NCBI GenBank assembly: GCA_046155615.1
Contig: JBJXFP010000096.1
Coordinates: 1 to 64,000 of the forward strand
Reading direction: 5' to 3'
DNA from: JANNVZ01 sp046155615
GTDB taxonomy: Bacteria; Bacteroidota; Bacteroidia; Flavobacteriales_D; Sanyastnellaceae
Length of the DNA stretch: 64,000 bases
Shown here: one piece after another, positions 9,039-18,084 of the stretch
Layout: each line of letters begins with the position of its first letter
Position numbering within the stretch: the first letter of the stretch is position 1
Made by a program: the position numbers and the translations under genes
The notes under the pieces: model-generated
What the model was told of the DNA's origin: nothing
The model's input: the letters and a program-made list of their open reading frames with translations, nothing else
The model's database searches: none

Positions 9039-9884
9039 ATGAAGAACAACAGACAACTTTTTGATGATGTGAGTGCAGCATGCAGCAGAAACACGGCACT
9101 CAGCTACAGCACGAGTTTTTCTCTGGGAATTAGCACACTTGGTAAACGCTACAGGCAGCCTGTGTATGCCATCTATGGTTTTGTCCGCTTTGCAGATGAA
9201 ATAGTGGACACGTTTCATTCATACAACAAAGCAGATTTACTCAAGAGATTTAGAGAGGATACTTTGTATGCAATAGACAACCGAATTTCTATGAACCCCA
9301 TTCTGCATTCATTTCAGCAAGCCTATCACCAATTCAATTTAGAGTGGCCGCTTGTTGATCAATTTTTGAAAAGTATGGAGATGGACTTGTCGGATAGAAC
9401 CTACACCAATGAACAATATAACCAATACATCCATGGATCGGCTGAGGTAGTAGGCATGATGTGCCTGAGGGTTTTTGCTGAAGGGGATCAGCACATCTAC
9501 GAAAAGTTGAAACCACAAGCTATTAGGCTTGGTGCGGCCTTCCAGAAAATAAACTTTCTGCGTGATATGAAGCAGGACTATGAAGAGCTTGGTCGAAACT
9601 ATTTTCCTGAGGTGGACTTTACCAATTTTGATTCTACACAAAAACTCAAAATAGAATCAGAAATAAAGATTGATTTTGATGAGGGGCTAAAAGGAATCAA
9701 AATGCTGCCGCGTGAGTCACGCCTCGGTGTGTATCTTGCTTATGTGTACTATCGTGTATTGTTCAATAAAATGGTTCGAATGCCACATACACACATTATG
9801 CACAAGCGTGTGCGCATACCGGTAAGCCGCAAATTGGCGTTGCTTGCCCAGAGTTACGTGCGACACAGCCTGAACCTGATCTGA
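9039..9884 (+). CDS. crtB: Phytoene synthase
   Basis: Condenses two geranylgeranyl diphosphates to phytoene. Both aspartate-rich motifs are present: DEIVD (residues 53-57) and DMKQD (176-180), the latter followed by GRNYFP as in squalene/phytoene synthases. I use the ATG at 9039 (281 residues, 17 nt after crtI); a TTG at 9018 would overlap the crtI stop and add seven residues, and translational coupling through it cannot be excluded. No GGPP synthase is in the window, so the substrate must come from elsewhere in the genome. Confidence 0.94.
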   Translation: MKNNRQLFDDVSAACSRNTALSYSTSFSLGISTLGKRYRQPVYAIYGFVRFADEIVDTFHSYNKADLLKRFREDTLYAIDNRISMNPILHSFQQAYHQFNLEWPLVDQFLKSMEMDLSDRTYTNEQYNQYIHGSAEVVGMMCLRVFAEGDQHIYEKLKPQAIRLGAAFQKINFLRDMKQDYEELGRNYFPEVDFTNFDSTQKLKIESEIKIDFDEGLKGIKMLPRESRLGVYLAYVYYRVLFNKMVRMPHTHIMHKRVRIPVSRKLALLAQSYVRHSLNLI

Positions 9885-9903
9885 ACCTGATAACCTGGTA
9901 ACT

Positions 9904-10434
9904 ATGAACGTGAAAGAAGTGATACTGGTAGATGAAAATGACAACCAAACAGGAATAATGGAAAAGATGGAAGCGCATAGACTCGGCTTATTGCATCGGG
10001 CGTTTTCAGTTTTCATTTTCAATAACGAAGGATCGATGCTGATACACCAGCGGGCCACAGGTAAATACCACGGTGGTGGCTTGTGGACCAATGCCTGCTG
10101 CTCGCACCCCATGCCGGGTGAGGAGGCAGATGTTGCCGCAAGTCGCAGATTGATGCAGGAAATGGGCATAGCATGTCCCCTGCAACATGCCTTCACATTC
10201 ACATACAAGGCGGCAGTCGAAAATGGATTGACTGAACACGAAATAGATCATGTTTACACTGGTGTATATCATGGCAATCCGCAGCATGACAGTGATGAAG
10301 TGCAAGACTGGAAATGGATGCCATTGCAAGAGTTGAAGAATGACATGGAAGCAAGACCGCAGCACTACACTACATGGTTCAGAATAGCTTTGCCATTGCT
10401 TGAGGAGCATTTGCCAATACAAGTCATCAAATGA
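9904..10434 (+). CDS. idi: Isopentenyl-diphosphate delta-isomerase, type I
   Basis: A 176-residue Nudix-fold isomerase interconverting IPP and DMAPP. The catalytic cysteine is in TNACCSHP (Cys65) and the catalytic glutamate pair in TEHEIDHVY (Glu111/Glu113); a degenerate Nudix box RRLMQEMGI lies at 81-89. Length agrees with the bacterial type I enzyme. It sits inside the carotenoid operon, 19 nt after crtB and overlapping crtZ by 4 nt (ATGA at 10431-10434), which suggests a role in pushing flux towards pigment. Confidence 0.94.
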   Translation: MNVKEVILVDENDNQTGIMEKMEAHRLGLLHRAFSVFIFNNEGSMLIHQRATGKYHGGGLWTNACCSHPMPGEEADVAASRRLMQEMGIACPLQHAFTFTYKAAVENGLTEHEIDHVYTGVYHGNPQHDSDEVQDWKWMPLQELKNDMEARPQHYTTWFRIALPLLEEHLPIQVIK

Positions 10435-10898
10435 TTTCGATACTTATCACAATATCCACCTTCATACTGATGGAAGGTGTTACATGGTGTACACACAAAT
10501 TTGTTATGCATGGACTGATGTGGTACTTCCACGAAGATCATCACAATCCGAGCAGTAGCTTTTTCGAAAAAAATGATGCGTTCTTTTTGATTTTCGCCAT
10601 ACCCAGTTTTTTACTCATGCTCTTTGGTGCGCAAGCGTATTTCGATTTTCGCTTTTTCATTGGCCTGGGTGTACTGTTCTATGGTGTGGCTTATTTCTTA
10701 GTGCACGATGTGCTCATACACCAGCGATTCAATTGGTTCAACAGAACAGATAATATTTACTTCAGAGCTATACGCAAAGCACACAAAGTGCATCACAAAC
10801 ATTTGGACAGGCACGATGGCGAATGCTTCGGAATGCTGTTCGTCCCCATAAAATATTTTAGAGAAGCATCTGCGTACAAGGCGGCAAAAGCTGCATGA
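10431..10898 (+). CDS. crtZ: Beta-carotene hydroxylase (fatty-acid-hydroxylase superfamily)
   Basis: A 155-residue di-iron membrane hydroxylase converting beta-carotene to zeaxanthin. The four histidine clusters of CrtZ are all visible: HKFVMH (22-27), HEDHH (34-38), HDVLIH (92-97) and HKVHHKH (118-124). Several hydrophobic helices lie between them. The start codon overlaps the idi stop in an ATGA arrangement, a sign of translational coupling. No crtW ketolase is nearby, so the expected end product of this cluster is zeaxanthin. Confidence 0.93.
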   Translation: MISILITISTFILMEGVTWCTHKFVMHGLMWYFHEDHHNPSSSFFEKNDAFFLIFAIPSFLLMLFGAQAYFDFRFFIGLGVLFYGVAYFLVHDVLIHQRFNWFNRTDNIYFRAIRKAHKVHHKHLDRHDGECFGMLFVPIKYFREASAYKAAKAA

Positions 10899-10908
10899 CC
10901 CTGACATA

Positions 10909-11667
10909 ATGAACAGCCACTACACTTATCTGATCGTCAATTTGTGCTGTCTGATTGTGCCTTTGATTTTCAGCTTTCATCCCAAAATTCGTTTTTACCG
11001 CATTTGGAAATCCTTTGCAGCCGGTGCATTGTTCATGATGCTGCTCTTCATACCATGGGATGTTTTTTTTACCTCACAAGGCATCTGGGGTTTCAATGAG
11101 CAATACATCATCGGTAAAAAAATGATTGGATTACCGGTAGAGGAGTGGCTCTTCTTCATCTGCATACCTTATGCATGTTGTTTCACTTACTGGTGCATGA
11201 AGTTGTTTGTACGCAGTGGCATCAATGGGCCTTGGTGGCTTCTGTCAGTTTCAGCAGTTGCTGTGGGCTTCATCACCATTGCCTGCCTGCATTGGGGCAG
11301 GTGGTACACCTTCACCGCACATTTGCTTTGCGGCCTTACGCTACTTGCGCATGTCTGGATTTTGCGCAGCGAATACCTGCGCACTTTCAGCATCATGTTC
11401 ATCATCATTCTTGTACCATTCGTTGCTGCCAATGGCGTGCTCACCGGCTTGTCATTCTGGCAATATCCCCTGCTGAATGCTGATGTGGAAAATGTGAAGG
11501 ATATGGTAGTGTGGTACAACAATGCACACAATCTTCAGCTCAGAATATGCTCCATGCCGCTGGATGATGTGAGCTATGGCATGCTGATGTTGTTGCTTAC
11601 TATCACCGGTTTCGAGTGGCACCTCAAGCGCGAAGCAAGAGGATTAAATACTGCACGGACTACGTAG
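10909..11667 (+). CDS. crtY: Lycopene cyclase, CrtYcd-type (two-domain membrane protein)
   Basis: A 252-residue polytopic membrane protein with two copies of the short cyclase repeat, like fused CrtYc and CrtYd. The first repeat has GLPVEEWLFF (residues 74-83) with the conserved PxEE; the second has SMPLDDVSYGM (216-226), where the usual P-x-E-D/E reads P-L-D-D. It should cyclise both ends of lycopene to beta-carotene before CrtZ acts. It is the last gene of the cluster, 10 nt after crtZ, and converges on engB with only 6 nt between the stop codons. Confidence 0.9.
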   Translation: MNSHYTYLIVNLCCLIVPLIFSFHPKIRFYRIWKSFAAGALFMMLLFIPWDVFFTSQGIWGFNEQYIIGKKMIGLPVEEWLFFICIPYACCFTYWCMKLFVRSGINGPWWLLSVSAVAVGFITIACLHWGRWYTFTAHLLCGLTLLAHVWILRSEYLRTFSIMFIIILVPFVAANGVLTGLSFWQYPLLNADVENVKDMVVWYNNAHNLQLRICSMPLDDVSYGMLMLLLTITGFEWHLKREARGLNTARTT

Positions 11668-11673
11668 CACGTG

Positions 11674-12276
11674 CTATGCCTCTATAAGTGATTGCATGAA
11701 ACCATGCAATTGTTCTTTGCCTGCCCTGTGTTCAGCTGATGTGAGAAAAACATTCGGCATTTCGGCAAAGTATTCACTCAGTCTTTCCAAAAATGCGTTG
11801 ACGTGTTTTTCAATCATTGCAGGCTTCTGCCTGTCTGCTTTTGTAAATAGAATGGCGAATGGAATTCCTTTTTCGCCCATGTATTTGGCAAATTCTAAAT
11901 CAATTTTCTGTGGTTCTATGCGCACATCTACCAGCATCATGGTGCAGCGCAGCGTTTCTCTTTCTTCAAGGTAGGTGCGTATCATCTTTTTCCATTTCGC
12001 TCTTTCGCTCAGCGAAATTTTTGCATAACCATAACCCGGCAAATCCACAATGTACCAGGGTGCTTTTTTTTCATTAATGATGAAATGATTGATAAGCCTC
12101 GTTTTGCCCGGAGTGCCTGATGTCTTAGCAAGGCTGCGCTTATCCACCAGCATGTTGATGAGGCTGCTCTTACCCACATTGCTGCGGCCTATGAATGCAA
12201 TTTCTGCAAAACCCGTTTCTGGGCATTGATCTAAAAACTCTGATGATTTGGCAAAGGCCGCGGACTCAATAAACAT
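11674..12276 (-). CDS. engB: Ribosome biogenesis GTPase EngB/YsxC
   Basis: A 200-residue GTPase needed for large-subunit ribosome assembly. G1 is GRSNVGKSS (30-38), G3 is DLPGYG (78-83) and G4 is TKAD. I use the ATG at 12274-12276; a TTG three codons upstream lies inside the likely promoter box and is not credible. The promoter motif TTTCTTTG (12283-12290) ends six bases before this ATG. The gene is monocistronic and convergent with the crt operon. Confidence 0.94.
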   Translation of the reverse strand: MFIESAAFAKSSEFLDQCPETGFAEIAFIGRSNVGKSSLINMLVDKRSLAKTSGTPGKTRLINHFIINEKKAPWYIVDLPGYGYAKISLSERAKWKKMIRTYLEERETLRCTMMLVDVRIEPQKIDLEFAKYMGEKGIPFAILFTKADRQKPAMIEKHVNAFLERLSEYFAEMPNVFLTSAEHRAGKEQLHGFMQSLIEA

Positions 12277-12282
12277 AATGCG

Positions 12283-12311
12283 CAAAGAAAACCCGTTGAT
12301 GTGTTCAACAA
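12283..12311 (-). promoter_or_regulatory. Promoter of engB, very close to the start codon
   Basis: On the minus strand TTG (12309-12311) is followed after 18 nt by TTTCTTTG (12283-12290), 7/8 to TAnnTTTG. The ATG of engB begins 6 nt later, leaving room for almost no leader. Confidence 0.55.
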
Positions 12312-12369
12312 CATCACTGTGGTGTGTGGTGATTTTGAAAGCAGGGTTATGTGATAATAAAAATTGATG

Positions 12370-12539
12370 CTTTCCAAGTTTACAAGTAAGAGAAGCCTAA
12401 AGGGCTTCAATGTGAGTAACAGCGGGTGCCCCATAGGGGCACCCGCTGTTAATCGTATTAAAGTCTTTCAGGCTTTCGGCTTAGGTGAGGTCAGTATTGT
12501 GCACTCGATAAATTGACTCTTACTTGTAAACTCCGAAAG
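12370..12539. repeat. Nested inverted-repeat element (REP/MITE-like)
   Basis: Outer arms 12370-12392 and 12517-12539 match at 21 of 23 positions as an inverted repeat, with a perfect 16-bp core (12377-12392 against 12517-12532). Inside lie a 6-bp hairpin GAAGCC/GGCTTC (12392-12408) and a perfect 16-bp GC-rich hairpin (12417-12432 with 12436-12451, loop ATA). No open frame is present. The long hairpin lacks a T-tract, so it is not a simple terminator. It resembles REP-type or non-autonomous mobile elements. Confidence 0.7.
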
Positions 12540-12799
12540 AATCAAACTATAAAATCATGCTTTTGCATAATGCATTGCCCTGTTTGAAAATCGCATCATT
12601 GTGCCGTGCAAAAAATGGTTGAGCTTCAAAACCTCATCACGGATGCACTTGTTCATCAAAGATTGTTTTTATCACTTGCCGAACCTTGGTTATTTAAAGG
12701 GTGTGTGTATGATGGCAATACGCCACATGTCCACGCCACCAAGGGAGGTAGCCGAAAATCCCTTAAAGAGTAGGCACTAAAACATAAACAAATAGTGTG
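12540..12799. other. Non-coding stretch upstream of the PKD-repeat gene
   Basis: No coding frame. Near its end AAGGGA and TCCCTT flank GGTAGCCGAAAA (about 12743-12766), a possible short hairpin in the leader of the downstream gene. I find no recognised riboswitch and no convincing TAnnTTTG box. Confidence 0.4.
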
Positions 12800-15700
12800 A
12801 TGAAAAAAGTTTTTATTCTATTGTTACTGGCAAGCATCTGCATGAAGCCAATGCAAGGCCAGATGTATCAATCAACCAACGGAACAGGAATACAGGAAGA
12901 TGCCTGGGCTGTGGTGGAAGATGCTGCGCTTGGCGCTTTCGTATCAGTGGGCAATTCGTCTTTAGCAGGCATGAGCCAACTGTGGATTTCGAGCTATGCG
13001 GCCAATGGCACTGTGCTGACATCAGCCACTGCCACTAACAACCGCAACCTGATAGCGCGCGATATATGTATTGCGCCTGTTCATCCTTTGAATGGTCCTA
13101 CCTACTACGTCACGGGATGGACGCAGATAAATTTTCAAGGCGCCATGATCAATCAAATATGGGTTGGCCGTATTGATCTGGGTGGCAATTTTATTTGGTT
13201 TCAGGAGAATCCTGTGGCAGGCCAGGGCAACGACAAAGAAGGTGTAGCCGTGGCCACTGCTCCCAATGGAGATTGCGTGGCCACAGGCCATGTGATGTGG
13301 CCCGGTGGTCCTGGTGTGCCCATCATGCCACAGGTTATCCTTACACGTTTTACAGCGATAGGTGCTATAGTGTGGAGCAATGTGTATAACCAACCGGGCT
13401 TCTGGATGGTGCGCGAAATCAATAATGGTATGGCTCCAGCGGGTACTCCCGGTATTGTCAATCCTAATGATGTTTTTGTAATAACCGGGGAGGTAGTTAT
13501 TCCACCCATGTTTGGAGGCATAGGTGCGCCACAAACGTTTGTGGCTGCATACACAGGTGTGGGTGTAGAAATGTGGAGAACCATTGTGAATCAGGCTGCG
13601 CAAGTATCCACTGGTGATGCGGGATACGATGTGGTTTATGATCCAAACCTCAATGTGTACCACCTAGCCGGTGTGGCGCAATTGGGCCTCGGTCGCGCTG
13701 TGCCTGCCTCCACTCCTTATACGTGTACAGTGACTATTGCAGGGTTGGCTTTGGGCGGCACTGTGCATCTTGCTCCTACCATGGCACCTCTTGGTTTTTA
13801 TCCAAGAGCTATTGCTCTTGCACCTAATAACCAACTTGTGGTTTCAGGCCCGGACTATGCAAACAACAGTGTATTCTTTGGTCAATATCCTGCTCTGGCA
13901 GGCCCGCCACCACCAATGATGTGTGTGAACTATCCCGGATTGGCAAGTGCCAACTCAGTGCCCCAGCCATTCTGGCTAAATGATGCACAGCCGGAGGGCA
14001 TTATCAATACAACCATTGGAACTATTCCGGGCTTTCTCATTTCTACCAACTCATTGCCAACAGGTGCTTTTGGTATGGGCGATGCTCATTTCATAAGCAC
14101 CAATGTTACCGGACAAACTCCTACCACTTGCCCTGCTGTGCCCATTCCAAGTATCGCAGTTAATGGTCAACAACAGGTTTTTGTTCCCTCTGCTCCAATC
14201 AATTTGTTGGCCTGGGCAATGGCACCTATGGTCAATGCACCCTACCCTATTCAGCAGCAGCAGTGTTTGGATCCATGCATTGTGAGTGCTTCCTTCACTG
14301 CTACTGTGTCCGGACAGACTGTTACATTCAACAATACAAGCACCGGCAACGGTACGCTCTCTTATGCATGGGCATTTGGCGATGGTAACACCAGCGCATT
14401 GCCAAATCCTGTGCATACCTATGCAGGTGCCGGGCCATACACCGCTTGCCTTACAGTTACCAATACCAACGCATCCGGTATTACATGCACGGCTACCTTC
14501 TGCCAGACATTTACATTTTGCAATGTGAATGCGGACTTCACATTCACACTCAATTGCAAGACTGCCACATTCACCAATGCTACCACCGGCACCGGGCCTT
14601 TCACGTATAGCTGGCTTTATCCTGATGGCACTACATCTACTGCTACCAACCCTGTAAAAGTGTTTGCTGCATGTGGCAATTACAATGTGCGCCTCATTGC
14701 TTGCAATGCAACTTGCTGCGATACGATCATCAAAACAGTAAGTATTGCATGCTGCAATGCGGCAGTAGACTTCTGCCTGCAAGCCACAGGGCGTGCAGTT
14801 ACCTTGAACAACAACACTACGGTGAACCCAACCACGGGCACTACCTACACAGTATTCGTAGATGGCGTGCTTACCTCTTGGACTAACAACACGGCCAAAA
14901 CACTGCTTGCAGGTGCACATACCATATGTGTAAAAGCACGCAGAATTATTTGTGGAGATACCTGTTGCGCCACTTGTTGTAAAGCAATAACTGTAAGTGA
15001 TCAGTGTGCACTCAATACCAGCTTCTGGCATCAGGTGCAGGGCGGTCTTGGTGTATTGTTTACCAACAAAAGCACCGGCACCAATACTACCAGTACTACC
15101 TACCTGTGGGAGTTTGGCGATGGCACCACTTCTACATTGCTGGCACCTGCGGTGAAAACCTATGCCACACCCGGCACTTACACCGCATGCCTTACGGTAA
15201 CAAAAGTGAATGCACCTGCTGACACTTGCCGCGAGAAGATGTGCAGACAAATAATAGTGGAAGCGCCCTGCGCTGTGCTGGCCAAATACAAAACGAAGAT
15301 TTGTATTGCTGCACCGCTTACTGTGGAGTTCACCAACCAATCAGTAGGTGGTGTTACCTACGATTGGAATTTTGGTGACGGCAACACAAGCACAGCCACC
15401 AACCCAACCCACACTTATGCAGCCGCTGGCACCTACATTGTTTGCCTAAAGGCCACAGTAAATGGCGGATGCTGGTCGCTGGCTTGTCACCAAGTGCGCG
15501 TGAGCACTGTAACGTGCAACAACAGTTGCAGCACGCTGCCCGGTGCTCCTTCATTCTTAAATGGTGATAGCGAGAGCAATGGCGAGGGATATGTGGAGCC
15601 TGAAATGAATGATTGGACGTACTCCAACTCAGCGGATGATGTGCAGGAGAAAAAATCGGGTGAAGAGGAAATGAAAACTTCATTGAACCTGTTCCCTAAT

Positions 15701-15931
15701 CCTGCCAACGATGAAATAAATGTGATGCTTGAAACGCAGGGCGAAGACAATGCGCAGATAACCATACTGAGTGCAAGTGGCGAAATAGTGCATCAGTCGC
15801 AGCGCATGTTTTATGCAGGCACACAACAGGTAGAAATATCCACACAGCACTTTGCTGATGGACTTTATCACCTCACCATTACCCTGAACGATGAAGTGCT
15901 GACCAAACACTTTGTAGTGACAAAGCAATAG
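12800..15931 (+). CDS. Large secreted protein with five PKD-like repeats and a T9SS type A sorting domain
   Basis: From the ATG at 12800 (the GTG just before it is less likely) the protein has 1043 residues with a signal peptide ending near MQGQ. Residues of about 25-490 form a repetitive beta region like a Kelch/SBBP-type propeller. PKD-type domains follow at about 492-572, 573-650, 651-733, 736-822 and 823-903; three have the classic FGDG(N/T)(T/S)S core, and the middle ones are unusually rich in Cys (CC pairs). The last 85 residues (LNLFPNPANDEINV to the end) are a T9SS type A sorting domain, so the protein should cross the outer membrane by type IX secretion and be anchored or released. 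Likely a surface adhesion or matrix protein. Confidence 0.88.
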   Translation: MKKVFILLLLASICMKPMQGQMYQSTNGTGIQEDAWAVVEDAALGAFVSVGNSSLAGMSQLWISSYAANGTVLTSATATNNRNLIARDICIAPVHPLNGPTYYVTGWTQINFQGAMINQIWVGRIDLGGNFIWFQENPVAGQGNDKEGVAVATAPNGDCVATGHVMWPGGPGVPIMPQVILTRFTAIGAIVWSNVYNQPGFWMVREINNGMAPAGTPGIVNPNDVFVITGEVVIPPMFGGIGAPQTFVAAYTGVGVEMWRTIVNQAAQVSTGDAGYDVVYDPNLNVYHLAGVAQLGLGRAVPASTPYTCTVTIAGLALGGTVHLAPTMAPLGFYPRAIALAPNNQLVVSGPDYANNSVFFGQYPALAGPPPPMMCVNYPGLASANSVPQPFWLNDAQPEGIINTTIGTIPGFLISTNSLPTGAFGMGDAHFISTNVTGQTPTTCPAVPIPSIAVNGQQQVFVPSAPINLLAWAMAPMVNAPYPIQQQQCLDPCIVSASFTATVSGQTVTFNNTSTGNGTLSYAWAFGDGNTSALPNPVHTYAGAGPYTACLTVTNTNASGITCTATFCQTFTFCNVNADFTFTLNCKTATFTNATTGTGPFTYSWLYPDGTTSTATNPVKVFAACGNYNVRLIACNATCCDTIIKTVSIACCNAAVDFCLQATGRAVTLNNNTTVNPTTGTTYTVFVDGVLTSWTNNTAKTLLAGAHTICVKARRIICGDTCCATCCKAITVSDQCALNTSFWHQVQGGLGVLFTNKSTGTNTTSTTYLWEFGDGTTSTLLAPAVKTYATPGTYTACLTVTKVNAPADTCREKMCRQIIVEAPCAVLAKYKTKICIAAPLTVEFTNQSVGGVTYDWNFGDGNTSTATNPTHTYAAAGTYIVCLKATVNGGCWSLACHQVRVSTVTCNNSCSTLPGAPSFLNGDSESNGEGYVEPEMNDWTYSNSADDVQEKKSGEEEMKTSLNLFPNPANDEINVMLETQGEDNAQITILSASGEIVHQSQRMFYAGTQQVEISTQHFADGLYHLTITLNDEVLTKHFVVTKQ

Positions 15932-15962
15932 GTCAGTTTGTTTTTCTCCATAACCAAAAAGT

Positions 15963-15990
15963 CAAAAGCCGCTCGTGAGGGCGGCTTTTG
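15963..15990. terminator. Bidirectional terminator
   Basis: CAAAAGCCGC (15963-15972) pairs with GCGGCTTTTG (15981-15990) around an 8-nt loop. It lies between the convergent PKD and hydrolase genes; T-rich sequence follows on both strands. Confidence 0.85.
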
Positions 15991-16012
15991 GTTTTCATTC
16001 AATTTGAAAGAT

Positions 16013-16774
16013 TCATAAACCTTTTTCCTTCAACCACTTTTCCAGCAACTCATTAAAAAGTGTGGGATGCTCCATCATGGGTGCGTGGCCACATTCGTCT
16101 ATCCAATACAAGGTGGCATTGGGCAGCAGTTGACTGAATTCCTCAGCCACCTCCGGTGGAGTGATGGTGTCATTTTTTCCCCAGATAAGGCAGGCAGGCA
16201 TTTTCATGTTGGGGAGATCTTTGGCCATGTTGTGGCGTATGGCGCTTTTGGCTAATGCCAATATGCGCAGCACACGGTTGCGATCGTTTACTACTTCGAA
16301 ACATTCGTTAACCAACTCATCGGTAGCATGGCTGGGATCGTAAAATGTGACTGCTACTTTCTGGCGGATGAATTCTTTGTCCTCTCTGCGGGGAAAGCTG
16401 CTGCCAAAAGCATTTTCATATAAACCGCTGCTTGCGGTGAGAATAAGTGAACTTACTTTTTCAGGAAACTCTTTGGTGTAAACCAGTGCTACGTGTCCGC
16501 CCAGCGAGTTGCCAAGGAGGTTCACCTTGTCCCATTTTTTATGATTGATAAAATCGCGCAGAAAGTGAGCGAGCGACTTGACACCTGTGGTGAGCACGGG
16601 CATGGTGTAGAGCGGCAGCATGGGTATCACCACTTTGTGGGTTTTAGAAAAGTGATTTACTACATCGCGAAAATTGCTGAGTGCCCCAAACAAGCCATGA
16701 AGCAGTATGATGACTTTGCCCTCACCTTGTTCTATGTATCTGAAACCCGACTCTTCTTTGATAGGATAGTCCAT
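16013..16774 (-). CDS. Alpha/beta-fold hydrolase
   Basis: A 253-residue cytoplasmic hydrolase. The oxyanion loop HGLFG is at about 25-29, the nucleophile elbow GNSLGG (serine about 90) is intact, the acid is in GKNDTITPP (about 197-205), and the base in CGHAPMMEHP (about 226-235). The pattern resembles MhpC/BioH-like esterases and ring-cleavage hydrolases, but the substrate cannot be read from the sequence. It lies 102 nt downstream of pgk on the same strand, but has its own promoter-like box (16803-16810), so it may be separate. Confidence 0.85.
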   Translation of the reverse strand: MDYPIKEESGFRYIEQGEGKVIILLHGLFGALSNFRDVVNHFSKTHKVVIPMLPLYTMPVLTTGVKSLAHFLRDFINHKKWDKVNLLGNSLGGHVALVYTKEFPEKVSSLILTASSGLYENAFGSSFPRREDKEFIRQKVAVTFYDPSHATDELVNECFEVVNDRNRVLRILALAKSAIRHNMAKDLPNMKMPACLIWGKNDTITPPEVAEEFSQLLPNATLYWIDECGHAPMMEHPTLFNELLEKWLKEKGL

Positions 16775-16802
16775 AAAAAATATTGTGCGCTAAGGCTGCT
16801 GT

Positions 16803-16810
16803 CAAACATA
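16803..16810 (-). promoter_or_regulatory. TAnnTTTG box upstream of the hydrolase gene
   Basis: The minus strand reads TATGTTTG, a perfect match to the -7 consensus, 28 nt before the ATG at 16774. No TTG at the usual distance was found, so this is tentative. Confidence 0.45.
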
Positions 16811-16876
16811 GATGTTTTTTGAGACTGTAATGAAATCGAAGTCCGGTAAGCACAAAATATTTTGCGCGTTGTGTGC

Positions 16877-18070
16877 TCAGTTCTTGATGGCTGCTATACC
16901 GGGCAGGTCAATGCCCTCCAGCGCTTCCAGCATGGCACCTCCTCCGGTGCTTACGTAAGAAACTTTGTGAGCAAGGCCAAATTGATTTACTGCTGCTACG
17001 CTGTCACCACCACCTACAAGGGTAAATGCACCTGCGGCTGTGGCCCCGGCCAATGCATCAGCAATGGCTTTGGTGCCGTGTGCAAATTTTTCCATTTCGA
17101 ACACACCCATGGGGCCATTCCAAAGTATGGTTTTCGATTTCAGAATGACCTGGCAGAATGTTTCAATGGATTTGCTGCCGATGTCTAAGCCCATCCAACC
17201 AGAAGGAATATTGTTGCTCTCTGCTGTTGCATGGTTTGCATCGCTGGCAAACTTGTCGGCCACTACGGAATCGACAGGGAGGTAAATATTGACGCCTTTT
17301 TCTTTCGCATTCACCATAAGTGATTGGGCCATTTCCAATTTGTCGTCTTCTACAAGCGAGTTGCCTACGGTGCCACCTTGTGCTTTGAAGAAGGTGTAAG
17401 CCATTCCGCCACCTATGATGATGTTGTCAACGCGATTCAACAAATTTTCGAGTATCGAAATTTTACTTGAAACCTTGCTGCCACCGATGATGGCTGTAAC
17501 AGGCCTGGCTGTGGAGTTGAGCACACGATCTATGCTTTGCACTTCGTCTTCCATCAGGTAGCCAAAGAGTTTGTCGGTAGGGAAAAACTTAGCAATGACT
17601 GCTGTGCTTGCATGAGCACGGTGTGCTGTGCCAAAAGCATCATTCACATACACATCACCATTCTCTGCAAGCTGGCCTGCAAAAAATTCATCACCTGCTT
17701 CTTCTTCTTTGTAGAAGCGAAGATTTTCAAGCAAGGCTACTTCGCCATTTTGCAATGAGTTCACCACTGTGCTTGCATTGTCACCAATACAGTCAATAGC
17801 AAATTTTACTTCAGCACCCAACAGTGTTGAAGTGTGATGCACAAGATGTTTCAATGAGAATTTTTCCTCGGGGCCGCCTTTGGGTCTGCCCAGATGCGAC
17901 ATGAGCACCACGCGTCCACCATCGTTTATGATTTTGCGAATGGATTTGAGCGCAGCGCGTATGCGTGTGTCATCGGTGATGTTGAAGTTGTCATCCATAG
18001 GCACATTGAAATCAACGCGGACTAAAGCGCGCTTGCCATGGAAGTTGTAGGAGTCTATTTGGTAGTTCAT
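16877..18070 (-). CDS. pgk: Phosphoglycerate kinase
   Basis: A 397-residue monomeric glycolytic kinase transferring phosphate between 1,3-bisphosphoglycerate and ADP. The N-terminal signature RVDFNVPMD (about 18-26), the HLGRPKG loop (about 59-65) and the C-terminal nucleotide-binding GGGDSVAA and STGGGAMLE motifs are complete. It follows accC on the same strand after a 99-nt gap that holds a long near-palindrome (18085-18163), so whether it is co-transcribed with accBC is unclear. Confidence 0.96.
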   Translation of the reverse strand: MNYQIDSYNFHGKRALVRVDFNVPMDDNFNITDDTRIRAALKSIRKIINDGGRVVLMSHLGRPKGGPEEKFSLKHLVHHTSTLLGAEVKFAIDCIGDNASTVVNSLQNGEVALLENLRFYKEEEAGDEFFAGQLAENGDVYVNDAFGTAHRAHASTAVIAKFFPTDKLFGYLMEDEVQSIDRVLNSTARPVTAIIGGSKVSSKISILENLLNRVDNIIIGGGMAYTFFKAQGGTVGNSLVEDDKLEMAQSLMVNAKEKGVNIYLPVDSVVADKFASDANHATAESNNIPSGWMGLDIGSKSIETFCQVILKSKTILWNGPMGVFEMEKFAHGTKAIADALAGATAAGAFTLVGGGDSVAAVNQFGLAHKVSYVSTGGGAMLEALEGIDLPGIAAIKN

Positions 18071-18084
18071 AAGTAAACTCTATA

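Noticed and set aside
12417..12451. GC-rich 16-bp hairpin as an intrinsic terminator of engB or the PKD gene
   Set aside because: No T-tract follows on either strand, and it lies upstream of both neighbouring genes, so it fits a repeat element better.
14051..15340. Long open frame antisense to the PKD-repeat gene (about 430 codons)
   Set aside because: It is rich in Cys and His, lacks any domain or signal and lies fully opposite a well-supported T9SS protein; a codon-usage shadow.
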